A stretch of DNA of 64,000 bases from Undaria pinnatifida (taxonomy: Eukaryota > Sar > Phaeophyceae > Laminariales > Alariaceae): contig JABAKD010000017.1 of the NCBI GenBank assembly GCA_012845835.1, positions 7,649,600 through 7,713,599 of the forward strand, read 5' to 3'. The position numbers were made by a program, and so were the translations under genes. Below are positions 12,732 through 24,309 of the stretch, piece by piece (positions within the stretch are counted from its first letter, which is position 1; each line of letters opens with the position of its first letter). The notes under the pieces are model-generated. The model made no database searches and was not told the DNA's origin. It saw nothing but the letters and a program-made list of their open reading frames with translations.

Positions 12732-13115
12732 ATGATGGGGGGTGCTGGATGTCGCCGGGCGGCAAGAACGATTCAGTGCCAAGACGTACACCACACAAAA
12801 GTGTCTGTATTGGAAGAAGAATTTTTCAGAAGCATCGCCAATCATTTGGTTGAACTAGAGTTACGTCGGTCCTGTTTTTTGTGGTGTTCGTGTCGTCTAT
12901 TTCAGCGGAACCACCCGCATCGCTTCCCAGTCGAATATTGTCACCGAAAGCCCTTCTTCATCCATTCGATACACACCAAGGAGTTCAACGCACAAAGAAA
13001 CGCGTTGTATAGCAACGACAACATTTTATCACTAATTTTCAAGGACGTCAGCCGTGAGTTCGACGAATTTCAGGTCAATACTCATCTTTGCAAGCTGCGT
13101 TGTTGGTACTCGTAA
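12732..13115 (+). other. unassigned open frame inside the element
   Basis: About 128 codons of mixed composition with a long run free of stops, including VLEEEFFRSIANHLVELEL. Its end (DVSREFDEFQ) lies in a 41-bp segment repeated exactly at 59,326-59,366. After that segment the sequence becomes a CATCTTTGCAAGCTGCG tract like dispersed repeat A. No domain is recognised. It may be another exon of the element's gene or chance. Confidence 0.3.
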
Positions 13116-13189
13116 TATACTCTATGGGTGATTTTATATTGGGAGGTCCTATTTTTTGTCCACTATAATGGTAAGTGTTGGTATTTATA

Positions 13190-14170
13190 CTTTAGGTGAA
13201 CATTTGTATCGCAAACGCATGAAAAAAACAATATGTTGCGGCTGGCGGCTGGTTGGTGATGCTTGCCGTTGTACACATTATGGGATACAGCACTACACTA
13301 CTTGTAGTAGTAGTAGAAGTAGTAGAAGTAGTAGTGCACAACAGTGCACGACATAGATGTAAAAAAACACCCAGGGATATGAATAAGAAAGCAAGGCTCA
13401 TACGAGTACTTGTACCTTACCAGGAAAGGAAGATAATTGAGAGGCGCTGTGCTGAAGATAGTGAGTAGAACTCACCCTGTCTCAAATAAGAAATTCAGCC
13501 TCGGCCAGAATTATTCCGGTTTCTTCCTTTTTTTCCTATTAATATTTAATTTCTGCTACTACTGCGGTAGGAGCAGCATTGTGCCTAGAATAATCTATCT
13601 GCACTGCACCTACTTGTACAAGTATCAGGTACTTACTTGATAGCGAGAAACAGGAATCCTGGCTGGGGCTGCGGGTTTCTTATTTGGGAGGGTGTCATCT
13701 GTACTGCCTTGAGCTCCCGGGTTTCTTGTCTTTCTAGAAGTATCAGCTTGCCATTTTTACGTCCTGTACTACTTTTAAGAGTATCGTGCCGCCGGCCCTC
13801 TGATAAGCGGCGCCGGGGAATCTGCGTCTTGCTGCTGAGTTGTCGTTGTAAGGAGCTGCCTGGTCATCTACCACCATAGGCTCCTCGTTAATCCACGTCA
13901 AGCCTAGCGACGTCGTGGGTGCATGTCTTTCATCCGAGACTGCACTCCACGCCGTGCCTAGCGAGGAGGAAACCGATGCATCACTTTCGTCCGACTCGCA
14001 AGGCGGCAAGGAAAAGCCGAGCTCGCAAGACTGGCAGCAGCACTTGCAGCAGCCTCCATGCTGCTGGCGGTTCTCAGCACCGTAGATGCCTTGGGGTTAA
14101 CCACTGCGGGTCCGCCGCTACGTGCTGCTACGTGTTGCTACGTGTGTTAGCTCTGCGGGCAGAGTGTGCG
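13190..14170. repeat. right subterminal region of the element
   Basis: It contains a (GTA)n run near 13,300-13,345 and one subterminal repeat unit at 13,590-13,750 matching those at 8.1-8.8 kb. Beyond it, both strands are open at 13,743-14,040: minus 89 codons, plus about 80 codons rich in Ser and Glu. I cannot decide between them. Confidence 0.55.
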
Positions 14171-14177
14171 GGCAGGT

Positions 14178-14291
14178 GTACTTCGTGGTCTTTTCAAATT
14201 GAAATCTGGTTCTGTAGAGTAGGTAGACAGGCGTTTTTGGTGTTGGCAGGCTTCTCCTTCCTGCCAATGTTGGCAGATTCCCGGGCGCCGG
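14178..14291 (-). repeat. right terminal inverted repeat
   Basis: Inverted copy of 7,535-7,649, ending GGGCGCCGG directly against the second CTATTGA. Confidence 0.9.
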
Positions 14292-14298
14292 CTATTGA
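14292..14298. repeat. target-site duplication, right copy (CTATTGA)
   Basis: Perfect direct repeat of 7,528-7,534 immediately outside the right TIR. Confidence 0.88.
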
Positions 14299-14299
14299 C

Positions 14300-16150
14300 A
14301 TACCAACAGCTATTGCGCTGCGTGTGCGTACCAGTATGTGGGCCGTCAACAGGATCATGGTACAGAGGCGACATATATTGGTGGTTTGTGGTGTAGTACT
14401 GTCTGGCTGTCTCATCCTCGTATGATGTGTATGAAACCTAAACCTCTCCTCTTGTGTTCAACAGGTGAACGAAATCATGAAAAGCGCCTTTCATGAACCA
14501 AGCAGAAGTTAACATATACTGGAGTATATGATGAGCAATCTCCATCACCAACCGCATGTCAGCCAAGACTTGAGCAGCAGTGCATAAAACCTACGAGTAT
14601 CAGGCATGCATGGGCTAGACATCTGCTGGATTGCGACATATACAGGAAGTGTACCACGCGTAGGAATACATTGTAGTGTACCGAGTACCAAGTAGTAGGG
14701 CACGATAAGATTACGGCCACCTCTACTTTGATGCACCTAGAACACGCGCGACTGGTCTCTATCCGTGACAGCAGTGAGTGCAGAGTTGAGTGTCGGCTTT
14801 TGTCCATACCTTTTCCCATAAAGAAAAGGAGGCCGTTGGTTGCCTTTCAGAACTAACTGCTGTACTCGTAGTCCGTTTCAGGAGATGAAAACACAACTTG
14901 AAGCTAACTAATATTATTGTTGCAGAGTCGAGGTGGATTAGTCAGTTAGCCGGCTGGGTACCTGATCAATGGAATAACGCGGCATTACAGCTAGAGCTGC
15001 ACTGTGATGCTGGCTGCGCGCGTGTTGGTGATCTCGTTGGGAACAAGAGATTTTGCTGCATCCTCTACCTAATTTGAGTAAATCGTCACTATTAATACTG
15101 CTGTTTTCGAAATTTTCCGACGTAGAGTGAGTTGTCTGGTTCGTCCATCAAAGCAATTGATTACGAGACTTTTGGGGCTAGAGTTAGTCTAAGCCTCTCC
15201 CCCACGCTAAACAGTGGGACAAGCGACCCTGTGTGCGTGTTCGCTTCTTGGGTGGGCTGTCAGCGTCAAGCCCAAGGAAGTTGAGGGCATGTCCTGGGTC
15301 CCACTCACACCATGGGCAGCAGACGGAGATCTATGGCCGGAAATTCAAAGACCACTCGGAGATAAATGTGAAGACTAACAGTTACCTACAGGTTCGTCCG
15401 ACGTAGTTTAAGTTCTGCATTTTCCCTGTCGGAAATGTAATAAACGTTTTATTCATACGCACCCATATAAACATATCCTTACAATTGATTGCACAAGTAG
15501 TACCAGCCTTGCATGTGGGCTACAGCAGCCACACCCCGCTTTAGTGCGGTATAACCATTGTTGCGGGATACGATCTCGTTTAAAAGCGTACCGGGGTATC
15601 TGGGATAGTTCGGGGTACCACGTTAGTGCGGTCATAGTCCTTGGCAAGGCACTGCACTACTATATGTGAGAGAGACCTCGACTGGTTATATTAGACATTG
15701 TTTTTACTTAGTTTTGGTTGAGACTCACCACATGTCCACAAAGCTCTCCTCGCGCCCACCCGCCTGCGGTGTCGCTTTCGTTTCGAACAGGGAAGTATCC
15801 GCCCTCCCGCTGAGGGGTTGTTCGCCCTTCTCCTATTATGCCTCCCCCGAGCGCTATAGTAGTTTTAGCTGATGCAACACTACTAGCAGCTAGAGCCTCT
15901 TGTACGTTAGCGCAGAGAGAGTTGATGTAGCTGATGCAACACAACCCAAGTACCCAGAGAGCAGAGATGCTGCTGCTGATGACTTTGTGCATGGGCACTG
16001 CAGTACGGACGGTTGGTCTCACGTTGTTGCAAAAAACGCACCCGTATGGCAAGATCGGAGAAAAATCAACGGCAAATAATTTCGAAGCCAGCCCTCGGCC
16101 ATTTGTTTTCGAATGAAAAGTAAATACCGGTAGATCCGGCTGACGTATCT
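14300..16150. other. no recognisable gene
   Basis: The largest open frame is on the minus strand (15,708-16,172, 154 codons). It has no motif or convincing splice context and overlaps a weaker plus-strand frame. I leave it uncalled. Confidence 0.4.
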
Positions 16151-18060
16151 GATACAACAAGAACTTGGCCAACCAGATCGCAAGCTGGTTCTGCCGAACT
16201 TGTTTTCGAATCTAAGTACAGTATCGTCTCGCCCGTTTCAGGCCCGTTTTGGGTTCGAGTTAGGGTTACGTACGGTCAAGGCGAGGGTTAAGGGCTGGGT
16301 TGCGTCTACGCCTGTACCTCGCCCCCAACAGGAAGTGTTTCCTACCTCGCAAACGCGAACAGCCCACCTCCTCAAAGATCCTCGTTACCACATCGTTAGG
16401 TGAATACATTTTGTATCTGGTACAGCTGCTGTGAAATGCCAGTTCACCCCGCATACGAGTAGTCTATATGATACAACAGATACAGCGCGTCATGTAATGG
16501 TAGCCTTTACCAGGTACAGATTATCAGCCGGGTTGTATTTGCTTCGTGGCATGTGCCAAAGATCTACCTGATACAACCGATAGGCTACCCCAGCCAAGAC
16601 TATGTGCAGCAGCATGTGCATAGAGGAGCTAGAAATTCCAGCTCACCTCCGAAAAAATAATACTGACTGTAATTCATTATGTAGCTCTTCTTGCAGAGCA
16701 CTAGCCGGAGATACGAGCAGAAGACCGGCAAACGTACTGTAGGTGGTGTCGAAGACTGTACAGATTACACCCGCCAAAACACACGTGGAGCCGTAGCTCA
16801 GCGTATAGCTTCTGTAGACAACCCGTGGGAAAAATGCATGCGCAGAGAAGAAGTATCCCCGATTGCTCACACGCGGCAAACACGTAAAGAGCTACATATT
16901 AATAGTAGTGTAGCACAGACTATACCCCAGGGTTTGTAGAAGAGCCATCAAGAATGTGAGCTCACCCGGCAAACATGCTGCGGTTTGTCATGATGTACCA
17001 CACACAGCAGTAGATAGATCTTGTTGCAGATCAACACCAGCACGAAATTTGCAGAGCAGGCTGGCCGAGTAGTTGCTGTGGTGGCAGGATTCCCCCAACA
17101 AACACGATGTCGACGAGTTACGTCTCAAATTGTTTAGCGGCTCATTGACGTCAATACTACTTTCCTGTTGCCACCGTACATGCGCAGAATACGGTTTTGG
17201 ACGAGCCACTAGATTATATCTGTGCGGTGCCTCGGATGACCCGGCCCCGACAATTACGGACTCGTTCAAAACAGCAGATCACACACCCGACAAACCTGTG
17301 GTCGTAGCTCATCCTGAGCTCTATCTCTTGTAGTCTGTTGCTCTTGTAGAACACCCGCGGGATTGATGCATGTGGAGGAACACCCGCGGGATTGGTGCAT
17401 GTGGACAGGAGCAACCTCCGATAGCTCATCCTCGACCAACATGTCTTTCATAGGAGAGTGATCTCTTACAAGAGACCACACACGGCAAACATTTGGCAGC
17501 TCATGTAGCTCAGGCAGATCACTCGTGCGAAGTACGTGCCGAAGAGCGATATGCACCCTCTCCACCAACCCATTTATCGGCAAACGTGCGCAAAACGGTT
17601 ATTATCTCCGATAACTCGCCCCCGGCAGGAACATGTAGTAAGAGCTATCTCCAATGAACGACACCACACGCAACGAGGATGGTGTGGCTCATGTGGCTCA
17701 TCAAATACAGACCAGCAGCCCTCGCAATAATGTACAGGAGAGCTTTACGCGCGTTAGCTCGCCCCCAGCAGCCCTGTGTGTACTTTAAGAAGAGCGAGCG
17801 GTACTGTCGCCATGCATCAGACCCTAGGGATACGTATCGACCCTGGCAGACGTATTCCTCGCATGGGAATCACCACCAAGGTAGAAACCGAGTTGACGGT
17901 GTGCAGTATTTACACTCCACCCAGAGGACACGTCTGTGAAAAAGGTACGCGCAGGATAATGTTAGCAGTGGCCGACAAGCACGAGGTAGCTCGTGTAGCT
18001 CATATAGACCAGCCGCGCGAACTATGTGCCGGTTAGCTACTTCCCGCATCGCTAACCGCC
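16150..18060. repeat. degenerate ~100-bp repeat region
   Basis: Variants of AGCTC(A/G)CCC..C.GCAAAC recur roughly every 80-110 bp, for example near 16,866, 16,961, 17,285, 17,471, 17,608 and 17,758. A 29-bp unit containing AACACCCGCGGGATTG is tandemly doubled at 17,350-17,405. No gene is evident. Confidence 0.5.
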
Positions 18061-18829
18061 TGGAAAACCTGTGCACAAGAACTACAGCCTTTCTAGGAGC
18101 GTGGTGCTTTCTTCAGATAGTGAGTAGAACTGCTCATCCAGTCCCAAAATGGGCTTCGAACTGCATACAGTGAGCCGGTGTGCGGATAGTTTCACACCTT
18201 GCGTTTCCATTTTGCAGCTCTGCCCACACCTGGCACGTTGTTGTTTTTGTACACGCAAGCAAGTAAAGTTACCGATTGGGTTATTTGCTCTTCGCCGTTG
18301 TGAAAGAGAGTGTCTATGTACCATGGCGCATTTAATCAGCACAAGAAGCGTCGGCTCCCTACGGTATCGCGTAGCTTATCGGCTGCGGGGTCCCTTTCTT
18401 TGGAGAAAAGGCTCGCGCTTAAAAGTGCAAACCCATCTCCGTAGCATCGCTCGATTGCCGTGCTGCACAGAAACGAGGGCTGTATGCAGATTACACACAT
18501 CAAATATCCGGACTGCTGTCCCGAGTCGTCACCTGGGCATTGTCAATTAGCCCATCTGTTTGTCTATATATCTACCGAGAATCTGCCCGTTGGTCATTCG
18601 GGTGCCTATACAAGAAGACGATATGCCTCAGACCCAATACCATATCCAGTGGTGATGGACAACACGACAACAGCGAATCGGCGCAATGTCACAACAAGAA
18701 AAATTCGAACTGACAATGAATGACAGACAAAGAGAGCTCTGTACCAGGTAAAAAAAAATCTTTAACGGCCAGCCGAAACACCCAATAAACCCGCTGACAT
18801 CTAGCATTAAAACGATAAACCGACAAAAT

Positions 18830-19350
18830 ATGACGAGCGGCCGGGGGGCCGTCCAATCTGCGCCGAAGCAGTAAAGGTACAATAAACCATCGATAAAAAA
18901 CGTCGGGGGGGCATCTAATGTCCTATTAATGATATATTTTAAAGCCGGCGGGGCACCGAATGTGTGCTATATGCTCGCAAAAACTTGAGACCAAAAAGAA
19001 TAGAACAGCTCTTGGTCATCCAATCTGCACACAGCCACCGTAGCTGAAAAAACATGGACCAAAACACCAATAACAGCCGGAGGGGCAACGGACCATATAA
19101 ATGAACAAAACATGAACAACGGCAGGGTGGCCGTCGAATCTGCGCACAAGTCGCGACTACTCTTGAAACAAAGAGAAAAGAAATTGGCCTAGAAGGCATC
19201 AAGCCTGCGGAAACACGTGGCAATAAAAATGTTCAACACCAATTTAAAATGTGAAAAACGGCCGGGGTATCGGGTCTGCGCATAATAAGTCGTAAAACGT
19301 GTAACTCGGAAAGAAAAAACGACTGGCCGGGCGTCGAACACGCGCACACC
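18830..19350. repeat. degenerate ~60-bp minisatellite
   Basis: GGCCGGGG..CCGTCGAATCTGCGC-like cores separated by A-rich spacers recur near 18,838, 18,904, 18,947, 19,006, 19,077, 19,119, 19,181, 19,260 and 19,324. Spacing varies between about 40 and 75 bp. Confidence 0.65.
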
Positions 19351-19859
19351 TAGTGGAAGCTGCAAATCAAAATAAAATCGACTCAACTATTAATTGGACC
19401 TCAAAAGGTCCATCGGTTCCCCGCCCTTTTGTACAACAAAAGCCACGAACAGAAGACCGCGCATACGCTGCAATAAAAGCGCATACTCTCAAGCTACGCA
19501 ACACACATTACTGTGCAACATGCTCGTGCGGTATACCGCGCTGACTACAACATTCTACAGCCCCCCAGGTCATGCGTCACCGGGAATATCCACTCCAACG
19601 TGCTCGCCGAAGGCAATGCACGAGAATGGAGAATAGCTGAAGAGATATCAGGAACTGTTAACATGCAGTCTCTGGCCCTGGTGCCGACTGTTGAGTAAGC
19701 CGTTGACCGTTGCCGAGGTCACGGAATTAGAGACTCGTGCTTCAGCCTGAACGGGCGACAGCTTCCTTAAACATCATCAAACAACCTGCCAACCGCGCGG
19801 TAAGAGTTGTTTCAGTTTTGAGGGAGACATGTTCGGCGTGAGAATTGTAGTCCGATAGT

Positions 19860-20350
19860 GGGAGTTGACGGACCGGTCGGCCGGCCGACCGACCGACCAG
19901 CCGACCGACCGACCGACCGACCGTGATGATACAATGCGCAACCTTTGGGAGACAGGTTGCAGCTGACGAGAGGCATGCTAGGCGTGGGGCTTTATACCGA
20001 CCGTTAGGCCGTACCGACCGTGTGAGGTGATACACTAAGTCACAACGTGGTGAGACAAGCTTCAGTTGAATAGAAACGCACATCAGGCGTTGGTTGATAC
20101 CGACCGTTATACCGTACCGATCGTGTGCGTAGTTATTCTCTACTACGTGCTGCCGTGGTGAGACAAGCTGCAGCTTAGAAGAGGATTTGTATGTGTCAGG
20201 TATTTCCGATCGTTATACCGGGTAGACCGTGTGAGGTGATACCATACGAAACGAACGCGATAAGACGGGCTGAGGTTGAAGAGAAACAGACAGCAGGCCT
20301 TACTTAGGCGTTACCGTCCATCGTACCGACCGTTTCTACTTAAAGGATAC
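19860..20350. repeat. CGACCG minisatellite, locus 1
   Basis: It opens with a short (GACC)n run. About four decayed units of about 110 bp follow, with TACCGACCGTTATACCG, a CCGTGTG(A/C)G(G/T) block and a GGTGAGACAAGCT(T/G)CAG block. The same unit occurs at 31,140-31,720. Confidence 0.7.
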
Positions 20351-20689
20351 ACATAGCAGGTGCTATGCACCATTCCGAAAATGAAGGTCTATCAGCCACT
20401 CGAGCACGTGTGGTACGTTTGGCCATGGCTGTGCATCTCGCAAGCGGCGCTCTCACCAGTTAATTGATGCTTGGAAACAACAGGAAAAGTCCAGACCGGT
20501 CACGGCTGTCTACTTCGCAAGAAAACCAAATATCAACAAAATTCAGATCGAGCAAAAACATATAGTTTATTCCACCGAAACAGAGGTTTCGGGCTGGAAC
20601 TTGGTTTTTCACATATATCCACAATCACAATCGGCCTGAGTAATAAACACCTATACGCAGTTGATATCACGTCATTATCTTTCTGACCA

Positions 20690-20712
20690 TCCATGACGAA
20701 GGTTTCAATTAT

Positions 20713-20743
<31 letters not shown>

Positions 20744-21532
20744 AACGCCCCCTCTTTTCCGACCACCTACACGATCTCCTAGACCTAGCACCACGCGTAT
20801 AACAAGCTGCTACATATCTTTGATCTCACAGCCGAAGTGTATTTGAATAATATTTGTGACCTAAACCTCCTAAAAATCCCCCCCCCCCCCCTCATGCTCT
20901 CCCTTACTCAAACGCCCCACCGAATATCAAAATCCGCCACATTAATAAACACTTCACGCACAGGATATCACCTCATTATCTTTCGAGAGCCATCCATGCC
21001 GCTGTGTCCCCCCCCCCCCCCCCCCCCTCCAACGCCCCCTCTTTCCCGACCACCTGCACGATCGCCTAGACCTAGCACCACGGGTATAACAAGCTGATAC
21101 ATATCTTTGATCTCACAGCCGAAGTGTATTTGAATATTATTTGTGACCTAAACCTCCTAAAAAATATCCCCCCCCCCCCCCCCTCTTGCTCTCCCTTACT
21201 CAAACGCCCCACCAAATATCGAAATCCGCCACATTAATAAACACTTCACGCACAGGATATCACCTCTTTATCTTTCGAGAGCCATCCATGCCGCTGTGTT
21301 TCCCCCCCCCCCCCCCCCCCCCCCCCCCGCCCCCCGCCCCCCGCCCCCGCCCCCACCCCCCACCCTCCCCCCCCAACCCATCCCAACCCCACCCCCTCGA
21401 ACACTCCACCCTCTCTTTACTCACTGATTGTACGACTTACCCCAGGATATACATGATAAACTGATGTATTATTTCCAAAAATGTCACATTTATCCCCTCG
21501 AAATAATGTATAGTTTCCAGGCACATATCGAG

Positions 21533-21563
<31 letters not shown>

Positions 21564-21720
21564 GCCCCCAATAATATGCTGGTGCCAAAACCGTCAGATT
21601 TATCCCCTCGAAAGGATTTATAGCTTACATGCACAAATTGCCCCTTTCCCCCCCCCCCCCCCCCCCCCGCCCCCCTCCAAACCCGCTCGCTGTTGATCAA
21701 GACCAGGCCCCCCCTTTCCC
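20690..21720 (-). repeat. tandem ~300-bp units with long poly-C runs
   Basis: Two near-identical units of about 300 bp (from about 20,693 and 20,993) each contain a CAACGCCCCCTCTTT segment, a TTTGATCTCACAGCC segment and a TACTCAAACGCCCCACC segment. Each has two C homopolymers. More C runs follow at 21,300, 21,538 and 21,650. In reverse complement this is the G-rich part of the composite repeat at 25, 42 and 43 kb. Confidence 0.85.
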
Positions 21721-21722
21721 TT

Positions 21723-21975
21723 CACAGCTGTCAGATTTTGTCCCCCTCGGAAACGGGTTTTATAGTTTCCGCGCACAGACTGACTAAAACCATCCTGTTG
21801 ACCCTGATAGCTACACTGTAGCTGTAAGGGGAGTCGCCGACCTATATCCTTAATGAGGACACACAACTCGTAATGCGCGCGATCGGAGTATCACACACAG
21901 CTTGCAAAGATGAGTTTCGACGAAATCTTCGATCTCACAGCTGGAGTGTATTTTAATTTTTATAATATGTCCCTA
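21723..21975 (-). repeat. dispersed repeat A, minus copy
   Basis: Reverse-complement copy of the 2,947-3,200 block. It includes GAGGACACACAACTCGTAAT, CACACAGCTTGCAAAGATGA and CGATCTCACAGCTGGAGTG. Confidence 0.8.
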
Positions 21976-22452
21976 GCAAGTTTCTCGAAGATTATTGGCA
22001 TCGTTTATCCCCAGACAGTCTCGAACGCGACCAACAGTCTCCCATTCACTGATACGTAAATATTATAAAAGAGTTCCAAGTTTGTTTCACCCGCAGGGCT
22101 GGGCACGAGAAACGCTCCGCGAAATTCCGATAGAATGTTAGTTACGCTAATTCACAGATACTGTTTTCACTTGGAGGACTGGGAATGAGCAACACCCCGC
22201 TATATCTATCGTCTCCCAAGAACGTGGATATCAAATAATGCCTTTAATACTTGACTAGAATAAACTTAATTTCACCAACCTGCTATAGACTATATGAGCT
22301 TTATTTCCCTTTTAAAATGGATATTTTATTAAACAATTGTCAACACAAATATATAATATATAAAGTTAGACTACTCTTTTTCCTTCCGAGAGTGTCAACA
22401 CAAATTTAAAAAGGCAAGAGCACAATTCATCCCACACAAAGAAAAAACGCAC

Positions 22453-22723
22453 CAATGTCCGAGCTGACTTATAGGCGGGCGGGGCTGTTTTCCAGGACGG
22501 CCGCTCCACCGGCTGGTCCGAAGACGGCACGCTTCTTCTGCTCCGGCCATTCTCACCTATATCCATCGTGCGTTTCAGCGGAACCGGGAGGCCGACCGTC
22601 GCTCCCGCGCCCTTCGCTCGCTCTGTTGCCCTTTATAGAGACTTTTTCAAGTTGCGAGGTTTAAGCGTGGGGCTCTCGCGCGTGGCGGCTACGAAAACAT
22701 TGGCCACAGGATCAGGATAAGAT
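22453..22723 (-). pseudogene. exon B of the membrane-protein family, copy 3
   Basis: On the minus strand an acceptor (GCGCCACAG) is followed by DLILILWPMF, a hydrophobic segment. After a one-base frame loss come VAATRESPTLKPRNLKKSL, an in-frame TAA, and LPVPLKRTM. The exon ends at donor GTGCGT. It aligns with exon B of copies 1 (56,141-56,406) and 2 (32,556-32,804). The TAA falls where copy 2 has Gln (CAG). I find no upstream exons of this copy, so it appears to be a fragment. Function unknown; a membrane segment is inferred. Confidence 0.65.
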
Positions 22724-24300
22724 CTGTGGCGCGACGGGTGCAGAGCAAGTGACCGCGAAAGAAATAGGCGCGCGGGAAGGGGGGGGTGGATAGTGCTTAC
22801 CGTTATGATCGTACATGTAATGGATACTCCGGAATATATGTTTTTCCTTCGGAGGGGCGCCGTTGCTACCGTAGACCCGTAGCTACGACATCGTGTGTTT
22901 TTCGTTATGAGAAAAAAAAATACGTGGAATTAGGACGATTGCCCCGGTTGGCCTTTTCGATTTTTTTTTTTTGCTGACATACGCCAGTGTAAAAGGAACC
23001 ACGCAAGCAAACACGCTACTGACACACAACACATAAGGACAGGCTGAGGTCTATACGCTTCGCGATGAAAACAAAATAGAACACTTTATATAGTCTATGC
23101 TTACAGTGACAACATAAATCTGTGTTTATTTCTAGAATCGTCAGGAAATCTCTCTGCACAGGCCCCGCCTCAAGTATGCCACACTATGTCGGCACCAAGG
23201 TCAAGGCTCCGGAATTATGCTATTATACATAACAGTTTCAATAGTGTGTTACACTCTATGTTCACTGTGGTGTAGGAGCCACTCGCATACCTCGCTCGAA
23301 GACACACTTTGTAACGCCTTTACACCTCTGAAGACCTGTTTTTATCACAACATTATTTGGAAATATTAATAGTATAGAAAGGAGGTTTAAGGGCTCTAAA
23401 GGGGGTAATTTCATATTTATTAACGCAGCGTAAGGCAGCCAGTTCACCATCGTGGCGGTTAATACATCGCCAGAGCAAAACACGCAACAGGAAATAGGTT
23501 AAACAATCTTCGCGAAGCCCTGAACGCGACATCCCTGCCGTAGCCTTGGTTCGTACCGATTCAAGCGAAAAGGCGGGGACGTCTTTCTTTCGGCTTGCTG
23601 CCACGTTTGTAATTTATATATATATATATATATCCCTTGTTACGTATCAGCTGGACTCGAGGCTTTACTCTGAGCGATCGTCTGGACAAGCCGTGGCCAC
23701 AGGTGCTTGCCTCTATTTCTATCGCGCATACATGTCTCAGGATTCCCACCTTTTCAGCTTTTTATGCTCCTTGAATTTCAAGCTAGTTTTGCTAAAAACT
23801 CACGTTTTCGCGCTTTTCGCTATTATTAATTGTCAAATATTTTTACGCAAGAAAAAGTTCCTGCATAATTTATCGGGATAAAACCGAAGGAGCGTGTACC
23901 GTAGTGGGGATGGGGAGAAGAGGCTGCTTAGTGGCCACGAATCTGAGTGACGTCTAGAGGGCAGCAAAGTCTAGACAAATAAATAAGGTCGTCCCCTCAC
24001 AAAATCGGTATTTTTCTTGACGCGCGCGTCTTCAACCCGGGAAATCATCTTTGAAATCCCGGGGACAATTGAAAAAAAACCTCCCCGTCGCCGGGGTAAA
24101 TGAAGGGGTAACATACGTCAGAAGACGCGCGGTTGCAGCAGGAATACTATTAACAGCACGGAGTGGAAACAACGTTAACCTGCGGACCACAACACCGTGG
24201 CAGGTGGTTGAAAATGGACGAACTCAATAAACAAATGTGAGTGTTAGTTTGTTGTGAACACAAATGTGAGAGTGAGTTTGTTGAACCTTCAACAAAAAAA
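22724..24300. other. no recognisable gene; one repeat D copy
   Basis: A copy of short repeat D (AACGCCTTTACA...GGGCTCTAAAGGG) lies at about 23,305-23,420, and a (TA)n run is near 23,620. Open frames here are short and unsupported. Confidence 0.4.
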
Positions 24301-24309
24301 AAAGTAAAC

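Larger units (their letters stand above)
7535..14291 (+). mobile_element. 6.76-kb DNA transposon with long TIRs
   Basis: The ends are inverted copies of each other (7,535-7,649 and 14,178-14,291). They share about 95% identity, with five substitutions and one indel by eye. The whole is bracketed by a perfect 7-bp duplication, CTATTGA. The interior holds subterminal repeats at both sides and a decayed plus-strand multi-exon exonuclease-type gene at 9.15-11.85 kb. A 7-bp duplication with 115-bp TIRs does not by itself place it in a superfamily. No DDE/D transposase is recognised. Either the exonuclease/C-terminal-domain protein is the mobilising protein, or the element is mobilised in trans. 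TIR similarity and the in-frame stops suggest it is no longer young. Confidence 0.88.
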
